The translations under genes were made by a program, and so were the position numbers. Positions 7,902 to 16,841 of a stretch of 64,000 nucleotides of DNA are shown here, one piece after another (within the stretch, counting starts at the first letter, position 1; the number at the start of each line of letters is the position of its first letter). The notes beneath the pieces are model-generated. The model was not told where the DNA came from. It saw only the letters and a list, made by a program, of their open reading frames with translations, and made no database searches. The DNA lies in assembly GCA_009711705.1 (NCBI GenBank), contig VENG01000008.1, forward strand, positions 1 to 64,000. The letters run 5' to 3'. The stretch is from Bacillota bacterium (GTDB lineage: Bacteria; Bacillota; Desulfotomaculia; Desulfotomaculales; VENG01).

Positions 7902-10900
7902 GAATAGCCGGTTTACATATTAATGCTTACGGAATACTGCGTGATTATACAGTGGACGGCCATGAGCTGGATGGAAGCCCGGTACTGGTTTACGGTCTGA
8001 ATGAGGCAGGAAAGTCCACTTTTATGTCATTTATCCGGGGAGTTCTCTTTGGCTTTAAAGCAGAGGGTGCTAAAACAGTGCCTGTGCACGGCGGTCAGGT
8101 GGGAGGGTGGCTGCTGCTGGAAAACCAAAACGGCGAAATACATCGTGTGGAGCGTACCGGCAAGCGGGGCGGTAAAGTGTCGGTGGAATTACCGGACGGT
8201 ACCCGGGAAGGTGATTCATTTTTGCGCTCACGTATTCTGCACGGGGTCAGTCCGGTTTTATTTAGAAATGTTTTTGCCATCGGGATGGATGAACTCAGAA
8301 AACTGGAGGACTTGAAAAAGGAAGAGGTAAGTGCCCATATTTACGGTGCCGGCACCGGAGTTAGCCCGGACCGGCTGTCCAGGGCGGTCAACACATTGGA
8401 ATCCTCGGCACGGGAGATTTTTAATCCCCGGGGGCGGGTGCAGAAAGTAAACGCGCTTCTGAAAGAATTAAAAGATGCCGATAGGCGAATTAAGCAGCTG
8501 GAACAGCAACCGGCACGCTACCTAAAGACAAAGGATGAGTTGGCAGAGCTGGAGGAAGAGCAGATAAGCCTGGGCAATAAGCGCCGCGGGTTAGAATCGA
8601 GGAAAAGCAAGCTGGAAAATTTGATTAAGGCCCGGGAGCCCTGGGTGAAAATACAGCACCGGATAAGCCGGTTGAAAGAATTGGAGCCTGTTGAAACTTT
8701 TCCTGTAGACGGTGCTGCCCGGCTGGAAAAACTACTGGAGCGCAGGGAGGCCAAGATTAATGCTTTGCGCCAATGTGACTTGGCGGTAAAGGATTTACAA
8801 GAGGCATTAAATAAGCTTGAAGTTGATGCCCGGCTTATGAAATACGGGCCCCAGATAAAGGCTTTAAATGAGGAAAGATCTTTATACACGGAAAAGAGGC
8901 AAAGGCTTACGGAAGAGGAAGCCAAAATGTTTCAGCTGCAGGAGTATGTGCGGGAGAGGTTATCCGCCCTGGGCCCGCAGTGGGATGAACAGCGGGTGGC
9001 GGGGCTTGATCTTTCTTTGACTGTATACCGCACGGCTGAAGATTTTGAAGAGCACATTCGGGCGCAGGAAGGGAATTTAAGGGATATTGTGCGGGAGATG
9101 GAAGCAGTACAGAATGACCGACAGCAAGCACAAGAAGATCTAAAAGATATTGAAAATGAGCTTTCCTCACTGCCAGTTAATAACGGCACAAATATTGCGC
9201 TGGAAGGGCGTTTTACAGCTCTGGAACAACTGAACTTGAGCCTGCAGCAAACAGGTGCGGTTGAGGTTGAAATGGAGGGTGAGCGCAAGCGTGTCAGGGA
9301 TTTACAGGCCCGCAAAGATTTTGCACAAAAAAACATGGAAGGTGAAACAGGCTATGCAAAACTGGCCTGGCTGCCCTGGCTGGCAGCGGCCCTGGGTATA
9401 GCGGGGCTGGTGACCGGCGGGCTGAATGCAGGAGGAATGCTGCTTTTAGCCGGAGGCCTAGGGTTTGGGTTTTTGGCCCAAGCCTTATTGAAAAAGCTCA
9501 AGGATCAAGCCATTCCCCGGCAGGAGCAATTCCAGCGGGAAGTGGAGACACTGGACCATGAATTGGAAACCCTGCAAGCCAACGTGATAGCTTTGGGCAA
9601 CCGTCTGCAATCCTTGCGAGAGAAAAATAATGTTCTGTCGAATAAACTTGACTGTGCCCCGGACATTGTTCTAACGGATTTGCCGGAAATCCGCCGCAGG
9701 CTGGAGCAGGAAAGGGAAAAACAACACCACAGGCAGCAGCTGGAAACTGAAAAACAAAAGGCGATAAAAGAACTAGCCTTCAGGCAAAGAACTCTGGCAG
9801 AAATAAAAAAACAAGAGACAGGCAAACAAGAAGAGTTGGCCCGGTTAATTGACAATTGGCGTCAATGGTGTTTGGAAAAGGGACTGCCGGAATTGAAACC
9901 GACCGACATTGTCTCCTTTTTGTATTTAGCAGATAAGGCCAGGGACAGCGTTAATAAATTTAAAATAAGCTGTGAAGAGCACCACCAGGTATTTGAATTC
10001 GTGGAAAGTTATTTGCAAAGGGCAAATGTCATTACGAGTGCCTTAGATATGGAACAGGCTAACCGGTCGAACGCAGACAGTTTTATAGCCAACCTGGCTG
10101 TTACCCTGGCAGCGAATGAGGCAGACGCGGAACGAAGAAGGGAATTGCAATCCCGGCTGGAAAAGGCCGAGGCTGATCAAAAATTGGCTCGCGCCGGGCT
10201 CAGGGAAACGGAAGAGCATATAACTGAGCTGTTGGAACAGGGTGGGGCTAAAGAAGAGGAAGTGTTCAGGTTACGTGCTGCTACTTATGCAAGACGTGAA
10301 GGGCTAAAGCAAAAGGTGGACGGCTGGAAGGAAAATTTACTATCTCTGGCCGGATCTGTGGAGGAATACGAGGGATTTTGTGCCGAGCTGGACAGCTCCA
10401 CCGGTGACCATAACCTGCAGGAGCTGGAGCAGGTCAAAACTGAACTGGGCCTTTTGCATGACCACACCCGTGAAGTCAGTGACGCGGCCGCCGAAAAAAG
10501 ACTTCGCTTGGAAGAGTTGGAAAAGGGGGAGGAATTGGCCCGGGCTCGCCAGGACCGGGATATGCTGAAAGAACGGCTGAAGCGGGAGGCCGAGCAATGG
10601 CGTGTGCGTACTCTGTGCTCCACCCTTTTAAACATGGCCCGGGAAAAACACGAGCGTGACCGGCAGCCGGCGGTATTGTTGAAGGCATCCAGTTATTTGC
10701 AAGAAATGACCCGCGGACGATATAGGAAGGTGATATCGCCCATAGGTTCTCCGGGGCAGCTGGAGGTGGAGATGCTTAGCGGTGAAAGAGTGGAAGCATC
10801 GAATCTGAGCAGAGGAGCTGCCGGCCAGTTATACTTATCCCTGAGACTGGCCCTGGCCGGGCATTATAGCACTCTGGTGGCGCCCTTCCCGGTTATGTTG

Positions 10901-11062
10901 GACGACATTACGGTGGATTTTGACCGGGAACGCTTAGCCGGCGCATTGACTGTTATCAAGGAAATTGCGGCTGAGCACCAAGTGCTGTTCTTTACCTGCC
11001 ACCGCCACATATTAGACATGTTCAGAGAACAGCTACCGGGGCACAAGTGCCTTGCGCTTTAA
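7898..11062 (+). CDS. yhaN: SMC-like ATPase, YhaN/SbcC family
   Basis: A 1054-aa Rad50-like partner of the exonuclease. Walker A (GLNEAGKSTFMSF) is near residue 38, long coiled-coil segments run through the middle, the ABC signature-like LSRGAAGQLYLSLRLAL sits near residue 968, and Walker B VMLDDITVDFD follows. As in Bacillus YhaN, a hydrophobic hairpin (about residues 490-530, Gly/Ala/Leu-rich) interrupts the coiled coil and could anchor it in the membrane. The start is GTG 7898, within the GTGA overlap with yhaO. Confidence 0.88.
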   Translation: MRIAGLHINAYGILRDYTVDGHELDGSPVLVYGLNEAGKSTFMSFIRGVLFGFKAEGAKTVPVHGGQVGGWLLLENQNGEIHRVERTGKRGGKVSVELPDGTREGDSFLRSRILHGVSPVLFRNVFAIGMDELRKLEDLKKEEVSAHIYGAGTGVSPDRLSRAVNTLESSAREIFNPRGRVQKVNALLKELKDADRRIKQLEQQPARYLKTKDELAELEEEQISLGNKRRGLESRKSKLENLIKAREPWVKIQHRISRLKELEPVETFPVDGAARLEKLLERREAKINALRQCDLAVKDLQEALNKLEVDARLMKYGPQIKALNEERSLYTEKRQRLTEEEAKMFQLQEYVRERLSALGPQWDEQRVAGLDLSLTVYRTAEDFEEHIRAQEGNLRDIVREMEAVQNDRQQAQEDLKDIENELSSLPVNNGTNIALEGRFTALEQLNLSLQQTGAVEVEMEGERKRVRDLQARKDFAQKNMEGETGYAKLAWLPWLAAALGIAGLVTGGLNAGGMLLLAGGLGFGFLAQALLKKLKDQAIPRQEQFQREVETLDHELETLQANVIALGNRLQSLREKNNVLSNKLDCAPDIVLTDLPEIRRRLEQEREKQHHRQQLETEKQKAIKELAFRQRTLAEIKKQETGKQEELARLIDNWRQWCLEKGLPELKPTDIVSFLYLADKARDSVNKFKISCEEHHQVFEFVESYLQRANVITSALDMEQANRSNADSFIANLAVTLAANEADAERRRELQSRLEKAEADQKLARAGLRETEEHITELLEQGGAKEEEVFRLRAATYARREGLKQKVDGWKENLLSLAGSVEEYEGFCAELDSSTGDHNLQELEQVKTELGLLHDHTREVSDAAAEKRLRLEELEKGEELARARQDRDMLKERLKREAEQWRVRTLCSTLLNMAREKHERDRQPAVLLKASSYLQEMTRGRYRKVISPIGSPGQLEVEMLSGERVEASNLSRGAAGQLYLSLRLALAGHYSTLVAPFPVMLDDITVDFDRERLAGALTVIKEIAAEHQVLFFTCHRHILDMFREQLPGHKCLAL

Positions 11063-11188
11063 TAGTTAAGATGCGACAATATTTTCCTGCTTTGGAAGTT
11101 TATTTGACAACTTTCCCGAAGGGATTGTTGTTTTATATGGCTAATTACTCACCATACCAAACTCTTTGCTGAATATGAGGGTTTTATT

Positions 11189-11695
11189 ATGCCATACTTC
11201 ATTAATCATTGCGAAAATGTCGCGAGTTATGCTGTTTCTATGCAGGGAGCAGTGTTTGATTCCGCGTTGTTTATGGCCGGTCTTTTTCATGACCTTGGAA
11301 AAATGAGAATCCCTTATTCGATTCTGGAGACAAGAGGTGTATTGACAGCAGAGGAATATGAAGTTGTGAAAAAGCATTCCCATTATGGATCGTGGATGCT
11401 GGACAAAAGGTCTTACAGCGATAAAATAATTAGAGCTGTATTGCACCATCATGAACGCTGGGATGGCAATGGCTATCCAGGCGGCCTAAAAGGGGAAAAT
11501 ATTCCTTTATACAGTAGAATCCTGGCCGTAGCGGATAGTTTTGACGCCATGACGGCTGGCAGACCTTACAGAAGGCCATTATCACAGGATGCCGCTCTGG
11601 CAGAGATTGCAGTTAATGCGGGAACCCAATTCGATCCTAATGTTGTGGAAATGTTTTTACTGCAGATGAAGCAAAAAGGTTGTCGTTGTTCATAA
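11189..11695 (+). CDS. HD-GYP domain protein, N-terminally short
   Basis: The product shows the HD-GYP c-di-GMP phosphodiesterase motifs: FHDLGKMRIP (HD), HHHERWDGNGYPGG (HH and GYP), and AVADSFDAMTAGRPYR. It is only 168 aa, and the domain's first helix appears to begin upstream of the ATG. The frame stays open back to 11108 (reading ITHHTKLFAEYEG) but contains no ATG, GTG or TTG there. It may therefore be N-terminally degraded, or initiate at a rare codon. Catalytic metal ligands are largely present. No sensory domain is attached. Confidence 0.7.
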   Translation: MPYFINHCENVASYAVSMQGAVFDSALFMAGLFHDLGKMRIPYSILETRGVLTAEEYEVVKKHSHYGSWMLDKRSYSDKIIRAVLHHHERWDGNGYPGGLKGENIPLYSRILAVADSFDAMTAGRPYRRPLSQDAALAEIAVNAGTQFDPNVVEMFLLQMKQKGCRCS

Positions 11696-11701
11696 AAGGC
11701 C

Positions 11702-11754
11702 AAAAAGAAAGCGGGATTTCAACAGGTTACACTGTGAAATCCCGCTTTCTTTTT
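11702..11754. terminator. bidirectional terminator
   Basis: A 20-bp perfect inverted repeat (AAAAAGAAAGCGGGATTTCA and its complement at 11735-11754) with A/T tracts on both sides. It can serve the HD-GYP gene on the plus strand and the tRNA on the minus strand. Confidence 0.85.
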
Positions 11755-11838
11755 GGTGCCGAAGGTGGGAGTCGAACCCACACATCCGGAGATACGCGAT
11801 TTTGAGTCGCGCGCGTCTGCCGATTCCGCCACTTCGGC
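11754..11838 (-). tRNA. tRNA-Leu (anticodon CAA)
   Basis: On the minus strand the acceptor GCCGAAG pairs with CTTCGGC, followed by ACCA with an encoded CCA end. The anticodon stem CGCGA/TCGCG encloses the loop CTCAAAA, giving anticodon CAA. There is a class II variable arm (GTATCTCCGGAT region) and a TTCGACTCC T-loop. Length is 85 nt, reading UUG leucine codons. Confidence 0.95.
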
Positions 11839-11997
11839 CCAGCACATTAACTATTTTACACTAATCGTTTAACTTTTGCAACTGGGATTTAAAACTATCT
11901 CCCGCAAATGAAGTGCCTAAATAATATAACATTTAGCCTGGTTGATGTCAATTCATAATACGTGGAAGGGTTTTTGCAGCAGGATACTGTGTGAAAT

Positions 11998-12004
11998 TGT
12001 CGAA
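11998..12004 (+). promoter_or_regulatory. possible Spo0A box upstream of ECF sigma gene
   Basis: A perfect TGTCGAA lies 54 nt before the ATG of the sigma-factor gene. A single 7-mer is expected several times by chance in 64 kb, so this is weak evidence. The rest of 11839-12048 shows nothing else I can name. Confidence 0.25.
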
Positions 12005-12057
12005 TACTATGATTTATGTGCCCGGTTACTAAGCGAGCCCGGTGAGGGGTGAATAAC

Positions 12058-12627
12058 ATGCAGTGGTCCGACGAACAACTGGTAGATAAGTTTAAAAGTG
12101 GAAGTGTAGAGGCCTTTGAGGAACTGGTGAACCGATATGAGAGAAAGGTCTATACTCTTGCCTATCGCTTTACCGGCAATTATGCCGATGCCGGGGACAT
12201 GGTACAGGAGGTATTCATTCGTGTGTACCGGGCTTTGCCAAAATTTCGTGCTGAATCCAGCTTTTCCACGTGGATTTATAAGGTGGCGGCAAATGTATGC
12301 CGGGATGAACTCAGGAAGCAGCGTCGTAAGAAAAGTGTTTCTTTGGAAAATATGGAGGCAAACCAAGGCGAGATCGCTGTTACGGATGAGGCCCAATCAC
12401 CGGAGGAATTTGTCGAACAGCGGGATTTGCAGGCACGGGTTCAAAAATATATTGACCAGCTTACAGAGGATCAGAGAATGATCCTTCTTTTACGTGAAAT
12501 GCACCAGTTATCCTACGAGGAAATGGCGGATGTGCTGGAGTGTTCGCTTGGTACCGTGAAATCCCGTCTCAGTAGGGCCAGGCTGGCCCTTAAAAATAAA
12601 ATGCAAGCAGCCGGGGAACTTTCATAG
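12058..12627 (+). CDS. ECF RNA polymerase sigma factor
   Basis: About 189 aa with sigma region 2 (ANVCRDELRKQRRK preceded by YRFTGNYADAGDMVQEVFIR, the core-binding/-10 helix) and region 4 (HQLSYEEMADVLECSLGTVKSRLSRAR helix-turn-helix). This is the SigW/RpoE-like group of extracytoplasmic stress sigma factors. I chose ATG 12058, which is 8 nt after GAGGGGTG; an in-frame GTG at 12049 is the alternative. The anti-sigma gene follows 38 nt downstream, so it is presumably held inactive by that membrane protein. Confidence 0.88.
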   Translation: MQWSDEQLVDKFKSGSVEAFEELVNRYERKVYTLAYRFTGNYADAGDMVQEVFIRVYRALPKFRAESSFSTWIYKVAANVCRDELRKQRRKKSVSLENMEANQGEIAVTDEAQSPEEFVEQRDLQARVQKYIDQLTEDQRMILLLREMHQLSYEEMADVLECSLGTVKSRLSRARLALKNKMQAAGELS

Positions 12628-12665
12628 CGAGGCGGGCGTCTAGTCAGGTAAAGGGGGAGAGAAAT

Positions 12666-13871
12666 ATGCAGTGTCAGGAAGTCAGACAACTTTTATCAGC
12701 TTATATGGACGAACAGCTGGAGGCATTCCAGAAAGAAGATGTGTCTGCCCATTTGAGAGAATGTACTGCATGCGGGGCAGAGCTAGCAGAAATGCAACAA
12801 GCTGTTAATCTCTTGCGCCAATTACCTGAATTATCTCCCCCACCCCAATTTAGGACTCGGCTTAGTGAGCAAATAGCTGCCAAGGATTTGAACCCTAACC
12901 CGGCCAGGCCACCCCGCAGTTTTTTCCTGCAGCGCTGGGTTCGTTTTGTTGCCGCGGCGGCAGTCATTTTTTTAACAGTAGGCATAACCACCTTATTATA
13001 CGGGCTTCCTTCCCCGTGGGGCCATAAAGATTTGACCCAAAATTCTATGCAAGAAGATGCAGCAGCGAAGGAGCAGTTAACGGCTAGTACAGATTTAAAG
13101 CATAGGCCCGAAAGTAATGTGGTGCAAGCGCCGGAAAGCAGTAATCAGCGCGGGCCACTGGAAAGCTTTAATGCCGGGGACAGTGTAGAGCTGCGCAAAG
13201 AGAGCAGACAGACAGAAGCTATTCCACCGGAAAAAGAGGACGGACTTACTCCTTCGTCTGGCATAGAACCGCGTGGAGGGCAGGGAGGAGGACAATCACC
13301 CGGGGAAAATGACCGGCAGGTAAGTATAATGGCTCTCCCAGCTGAAGGAGATAGCGGAGATATGTCTGATGCGCAGCCGGATGACAGACCGCAGATGGGT
13401 ATCACTGCCGTGCCGGAAGATGACGCCAAATTACCCGCGAAATTGCCTGAAGCAGTGCCCAAAGCAGCAAATGAAGTAGGGGATGGAGTGTTAACTCTAC
13501 AGGTTGAGGATTTTAACCAGGCGCTAAACATGGTGAATAATATAGTGGAAAAATACTCAGGTGAGGTAATCAGACGGGAAGAAAAAACACTCGAATTACA
13601 ATTCCCTGCTGCTATATACGATAAAGCTGTAATGGAAATGAAATCGGTGGGTAAGGTTTTGGAATCGCAAACTAAAGATTCCGTGAGCGTTAACTACCAA
13701 AAAATTAATGATAAACTGCAAGCTTTATTGAAGGAAAAAAATGATTTGTTACAGAAGGAAAATATTACGCCCTTAGAGAAAGAACAGCTGGAAGATATGC
13801 AAAATAATATAGATGAATACAGCAGGCAATTACAAGATGTAAATAAATTAATAACTGTTAACTTCAATTAA
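12666..13871 (+). CDS. anti-sigma factor: zf-HC2 plus DUF4349-like domain
   Basis: The 401-aa protein begins with a zinc-binding anti-sigma domain (C3, then HLRECTACGAEL with HxxxCxxC). One membrane span follows at about residues 95-118 (RWVRFVAAAAVIFLTVGITT), then a long low-complexity Glu/Pro/Ser/Gly linker. The C-terminal extracellular domain resembles DUF4349 (DFNQALNMVNNIVEKYSGEV) with a coiled coil at the end. It would bind and inhibit the upstream sigma factor until an envelope signal is sensed outside. GGGGGAGA precedes the ATG. Confidence 0.8.
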   Translation: MQCQEVRQLLSAYMDEQLEAFQKEDVSAHLRECTACGAELAEMQQAVNLLRQLPELSPPPQFRTRLSEQIAAKDLNPNPARPPRSFFLQRWVRFVAAAAVIFLTVGITTLLYGLPSPWGHKDLTQNSMQEDAAAKEQLTASTDLKHRPESNVVQAPESSNQRGPLESFNAGDSVELRKESRQTEAIPPEKEDGLTPSSGIEPRGGQGGGQSPGENDRQVSIMALPAEGDSGDMSDAQPDDRPQMGITAVPEDDAKLPAKLPEAVPKAANEVGDGVLTLQVEDFNQALNMVNNIVEKYSGEVIRREEKTLELQFPAAIYDKAVMEMKSVGKVLESQTKDSVSVNYQKINDKLQALLKEKNDLLQKENITPLEKEQLEDMQNNIDEYSRQLQDVNKLITVNFN

Positions 13872-13966
13872 ATTAGATCCCAAAAATTTACTTGTCAATG
13901 CAGTTAATCAAAGGTAAAATGTCTACAAGTTTGTCTAGTTCACTGCACATAGAGAATAAAGCAAAC

Positions 13967-13975
13967 TGATATAAT
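13967..13975 (+). promoter_or_regulatory. extended -10 promoter for NifU-like gene
   Basis: TGATATAAT fits an extended -10 (TGnTATAAT). No good -35 lies 17 nt upstream. It is about 30 nt before the GTG start. Confidence 0.45.
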
Positions 13976-14004
13976 ACAATTATAGAGAAAGGAGGTCAAA
14001 AACA

Positions 14005-14226
14005 GTGCTGGAAAAGGTAAATGAAGTAATGGAAAAAGTTCGTCCTGCTCTGCAAAGGGACGGTGGTGATGTTGAAGTCGTTGAAGTAACAGATGACGGT
14101 GTGGTCAGAGTTAAGCTAACAGGTGCTTGTGGTTCATGTCCCATGTCAACAATGACCCTTAAGCAGGGGATTGAGCGGGTACTTAAAGAGAATATACCGG
14201 AAGTAAAGGAAGTTGTGCAGGTTTAG
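14005..14226 (+). CDS. NifU C-terminal-domain Fe-S scaffold protein
   Basis: A 73-aa stand-alone NifU-like domain (NfuA/YutI type) with the cluster-binding motif [16 protein letters not shown] (CxxC), which holds and delivers Fe-S clusters to apoproteins. The start is GTG 14005 with AAAGGAGGT upstream. It is monocistronic, with its own -10 element and terminator. The length is typical of the single-domain Firmicute form. Confidence 0.92.
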   Translation: MLEKVNEVMEKVRPALQRDGGDVEVVEVTDDGVVRVKLTGACGSCPMSTMTLKQGIERVLKENIPEVKEVVQV

Positions 14227-14234
14227 TTAAAAGG

Positions 14235-14262
14235 CCTCTGCTGTTAACAGCAGGGGTTTTTT
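14235..14262 (+). terminator. Rho-independent terminator
   Basis: CCTCTGCTG (14235-14243) pairs with CAGCAGGGG (14248-14256, one G-T pair), followed by TTTTTT. It ends the NifU-like gene. Confidence 0.85.
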
Positions 14263-14316
14263 GCACTATAGAGAAATTAAACCTTGCCATATCTATGGCA
14301 AAGGAGGTTTTGCACA

Positions 14317-15147
14317 TTGGCTGTTTTTCAACTAGCCGTATGCCAGCTTAATGTTGCCGAGAATAAAAGAAAAAATATTGACCGTGCAGCGGAAATGGTA
14401 CGCAGCGCCGCAGATAACGGCGCCCGCATGGTAGTCCTGCCGGAAATGTTTAACTGTCCCTACCAGACGAAACTATTCCCTGATTATGCCGAGCACTTTG
14501 CAGGGGGAGAGACTATCTCTATGCTCAGGGAAGTAGCCAGGGAAAAGCAGATTTACCTTGTGGGAGGATCCATACCTGAAAAGGATGGAGACCAGGTATA
14601 TAACAGTAATTTTACCTTTGGCCCGCAGGGAGAGTTGTTGGGCAGTTATCGCAAAATGCATCTATTTGATGTTGATCTGCCGGGGGGGCCGAAGGTGCAA
14701 GAATCCAGTACACTGGATTATGGTCATGGTCTTACGGTTTTCGATACGGAGTGGTGCCGCGTAGGTATCGTAATCTGTTTTGATGTGCGTTTTCCTGAAT
14801 TGATACGGCTTTTGGCTTTGCAGGGGGTACAGCTGGTTGTGATCCCCGCAGCCTTTAATACTACCAGCGGGCCTGCTCACTGGGAGATGACCATGCGCAC
14901 CCGGGCAGTGGATAACCAGGTCTATGTAGCTGCCGCTTCTCCGGCCAGGGATCCTGAAACCGGGTATGTGGTATACGGGCATTCCGTGATAGTGGAACCC
15001 TGGGGGGAAGTAGTGGCCGAGGCCGGTGAAGGCGAGGAGACCATTACGGTGGAGATTGATACCGACCGGGTGGAAAAGGTACGCGAGCAAATCCCGCTTT
15101 TAAACCTGCGCCGGCATGATTTGTATGATTTGCAGTGGAAGAAATAA
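14317..15147 (+). CDS. carbon-nitrogen hydrolase, omega-amidase-like
   Basis: 276-aa nitrilase-superfamily enzyme. The Glu-Lys-Cys triad is visible: Glu in VVLPEMFNCPY, Lys in YRKMHLFDVD, and Cys in VICFDVRFPE. The HLFDVD and PGG(P) context matches the Nit2/YafV omega-amidase branch, which deaminates alpha-keto-glutaramate or -succinamate. I chose TTG 14317, which lies 9 nt after AAAGGAGG; the longer frame from 14284 would add 11 unlikely residues. It is a stand-alone gene. Confidence 0.85.
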   Translation: MAVFQLAVCQLNVAENKRKNIDRAAEMVRSAADNGARMVVLPEMFNCPYQTKLFPDYAEHFAGGETISMLREVAREKQIYLVGGSIPEKDGDQVYNSNFTFGPQGELLGSYRKMHLFDVDLPGGPKVQESSTLDYGHGLTVFDTEWCRVGIVICFDVRFPELIRLLALQGVQLVVIPAAFNTTSGPAHWEMTMRTRAVDNQVYVAAASPARDPETGYVVYGHSVIVEPWGEVVAEAGEGEETITVEIDTDRVEKVREQIPLLNLRRHDLYDLQWKK

Positions 15148-15169
15148 TTGTATGTCGTGTTTTTGATGG

Positions 15170-15630
15170 GATTAAAGGCTATGCATGTGGGGCTATGGGG
15201 CAAACAATTTTTTTAGACAGGATTAACAGGCTTTATAGGATTCTTTAAAAATTAAATAGCAAAACCGTCACCATTTAACCGGAACTTGTGAACTGTGCAA
15301 AAAAATATTGGCCCAAAAGCTACGACCTAAACAATCTTTAGGAATGGAGCATAGGAAACTTTGCCGTGCATCCTTGAAAGCGAGAAAAAAAGCTTTGCAT
15401 GTAGGGCTATGGGGCAAACAAATTTTTTTAGACAGGATTAACAGGATATACAGGATTATTTAAAAACAAAAAACCAAATCAGAAGCCTATACCATCTAAA
15501 CGAACTTATAAACCAGATTTAAAATAATTCAAAAATGCTTTTAAGGACCCCAAAGCACTGACCCCAAAGCATCCTGCAAATCCTGTTAATCCTGTCAAAG
15601 AAAAAAGACCCATAAGCCACGACCCCAAAC
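15170..15630. repeat. GACAGGATTAACAGGAT-family intergenic repeats, two copies
   Basis: Two copies of the CTTTGCATGTRGGGCTATGG lead-in followed by AGACAGGATTAACAGG sit at about 15170-15255 and 15391-15625. The second ends with the reverse-complement arm ATCCTGTTAATCCTGTC (about 15580-15600). The first lacks a right arm. This fills the whole gap between the nitrilase and ychF; no gene is present. Confidence 0.85.
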
Positions 15631-15745
15631 AGTCTTTTTCATAAGGAAGTTGTCTAAAAGAGCCCTTGGTGGACAACCTTTACGATAATGGTAGTATGTG
15701 CTAAAATTTTAAAGTATTTATAAAGAAAAATCGGGAGTGACGATC

Positions 15746-16834
15746 TTGGAAATAGGACTTGTAGGTTTGCCCATGGTGGGGAAGACCACCATATTTAACC
15801 TGGTTACCAATGCTGGTGTGGAAACATCCAACTACCAGACCGGTAAAACCGAAACCAATGTCAGCATGGCCAAAGTACCGGACAAACGCATAGATTTCTT
15901 ATCCGACCTGTATAATCCTAAGAAAACTACCTACGCCCAGATTCAATTCAGCGACGTGCCGGGCCTGGTTCAAGGGGCCAGCCAGGGCAAAGGGGTTGGT
16001 AACCAGTTTTTGGATTCCATACGGAATTCAGATCTGCTGGTGCACGTGGTAAGGGCCTTTTCAGATCCGGATGTCCTTCATGCCGACGGCAGCATTGACC
16101 CGCTGCGTGATGTGGAGACTATCAACATGGAACTTTTGCTGACTGACCTGGATCTGGTGGAGAAAAGAATTGAGCGTATCAAGGGTGGCAAAAAAATAAC
16201 GAAAGAAGCTGCCGCCGAGCTGGAAGTGCTGGGCAAGCTCAAGGATGCGCTGGAAAACGAAGTTTCTTTGCGCCAGCTGGATTTAAGCGACAGTGAGCAG
16301 GAAATACTGCAGAACTACAGCTTCTTTACCGAAAAACCCTTAATGATAGCTGTTAATACCGACGAAGAGCAGTTTAAGGCCGGTGATTACCCTCGTAAAC
16401 AGGATTTAGAGGCCTGGGCAACGGAAAGAGAAACCAGGCTTATTGAGGTTTGCGGGCAGGCTGAAATGGAGATAGCCCAACTGCCTGAGGAAGACCGGGA
16501 GTTATTTATGGAAGATCTGGGCATTCAAGAATCCGGTGTTGACCGGCTGGCCAGGGCGGCTTTTGATAAACTGGGTTTGATGGCATTCTTTACCGTAGGA
16601 GAGGATGAAGTAAGGGCCTGGACCATCAAAAAAGAGACAGTGGCTCGCAAGGCGGCAGGAAAAATACATAATGACCTGGAGCGGGGCTTTATCCGGGCTG
16701 AAGTAATTCACTTCGATGACTTAAAGACCTGCGGCAGCATGGCCGCTGCCAAGGATAAAGGCCTGGTTCGCTTGGAAGGCAAGGAATACGTGGTCAAAGA
16801 CGGAGACATCTTAAACATAAGATTTAATGTGTAG
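15746..16834 (+). CDS. ychF: YchF/OLA1-type ribosome-associated ATPase
   Basis: Obg-related P-loop protein of about 362 aa. Walker A is GLPMVGKTT, switch/G3 is DVPGLVQGAS, and the G4 position is AVNTDEE rather than NKxD, the change that gives YchF its ATP preference. The TGS domain at the C-terminus ends VVKDGDILNIRFNV. It binds ribosomes and takes part in translation and stress control. I prefer TTG 15746 (8 nt after GGGAG) over GTG 15737. It is flanked on both sides by the GACAGGATTAACAGGAT repeat family. Confidence 0.92.
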   Translation: MEIGLVGLPMVGKTTIFNLVTNAGVETSNYQTGKTETNVSMAKVPDKRIDFLSDLYNPKKTTYAQIQFSDVPGLVQGASQGKGVGNQFLDSIRNSDLLVHVVRAFSDPDVLHADGSIDPLRDVETINMELLLTDLDLVEKRIERIKGGKKITKEAAAELEVLGKLKDALENEVSLRQLDLSDSEQEILQNYSFFTEKPLMIAVNTDEEQFKAGDYPRKQDLEAWATERETRLIEVCGQAEMEIAQLPEEDRELFMEDLGIQESGVDRLARAAFDKLGLMAFFTVGEDEVRAWTIKKETVARKAAGKIHNDLERGFIRAEVIHFDDLKTCGSMAAAKDKGLVRLEGKEYVVKDGDILNIRFNV

Positions 16835-16841
16835 CTAACGG

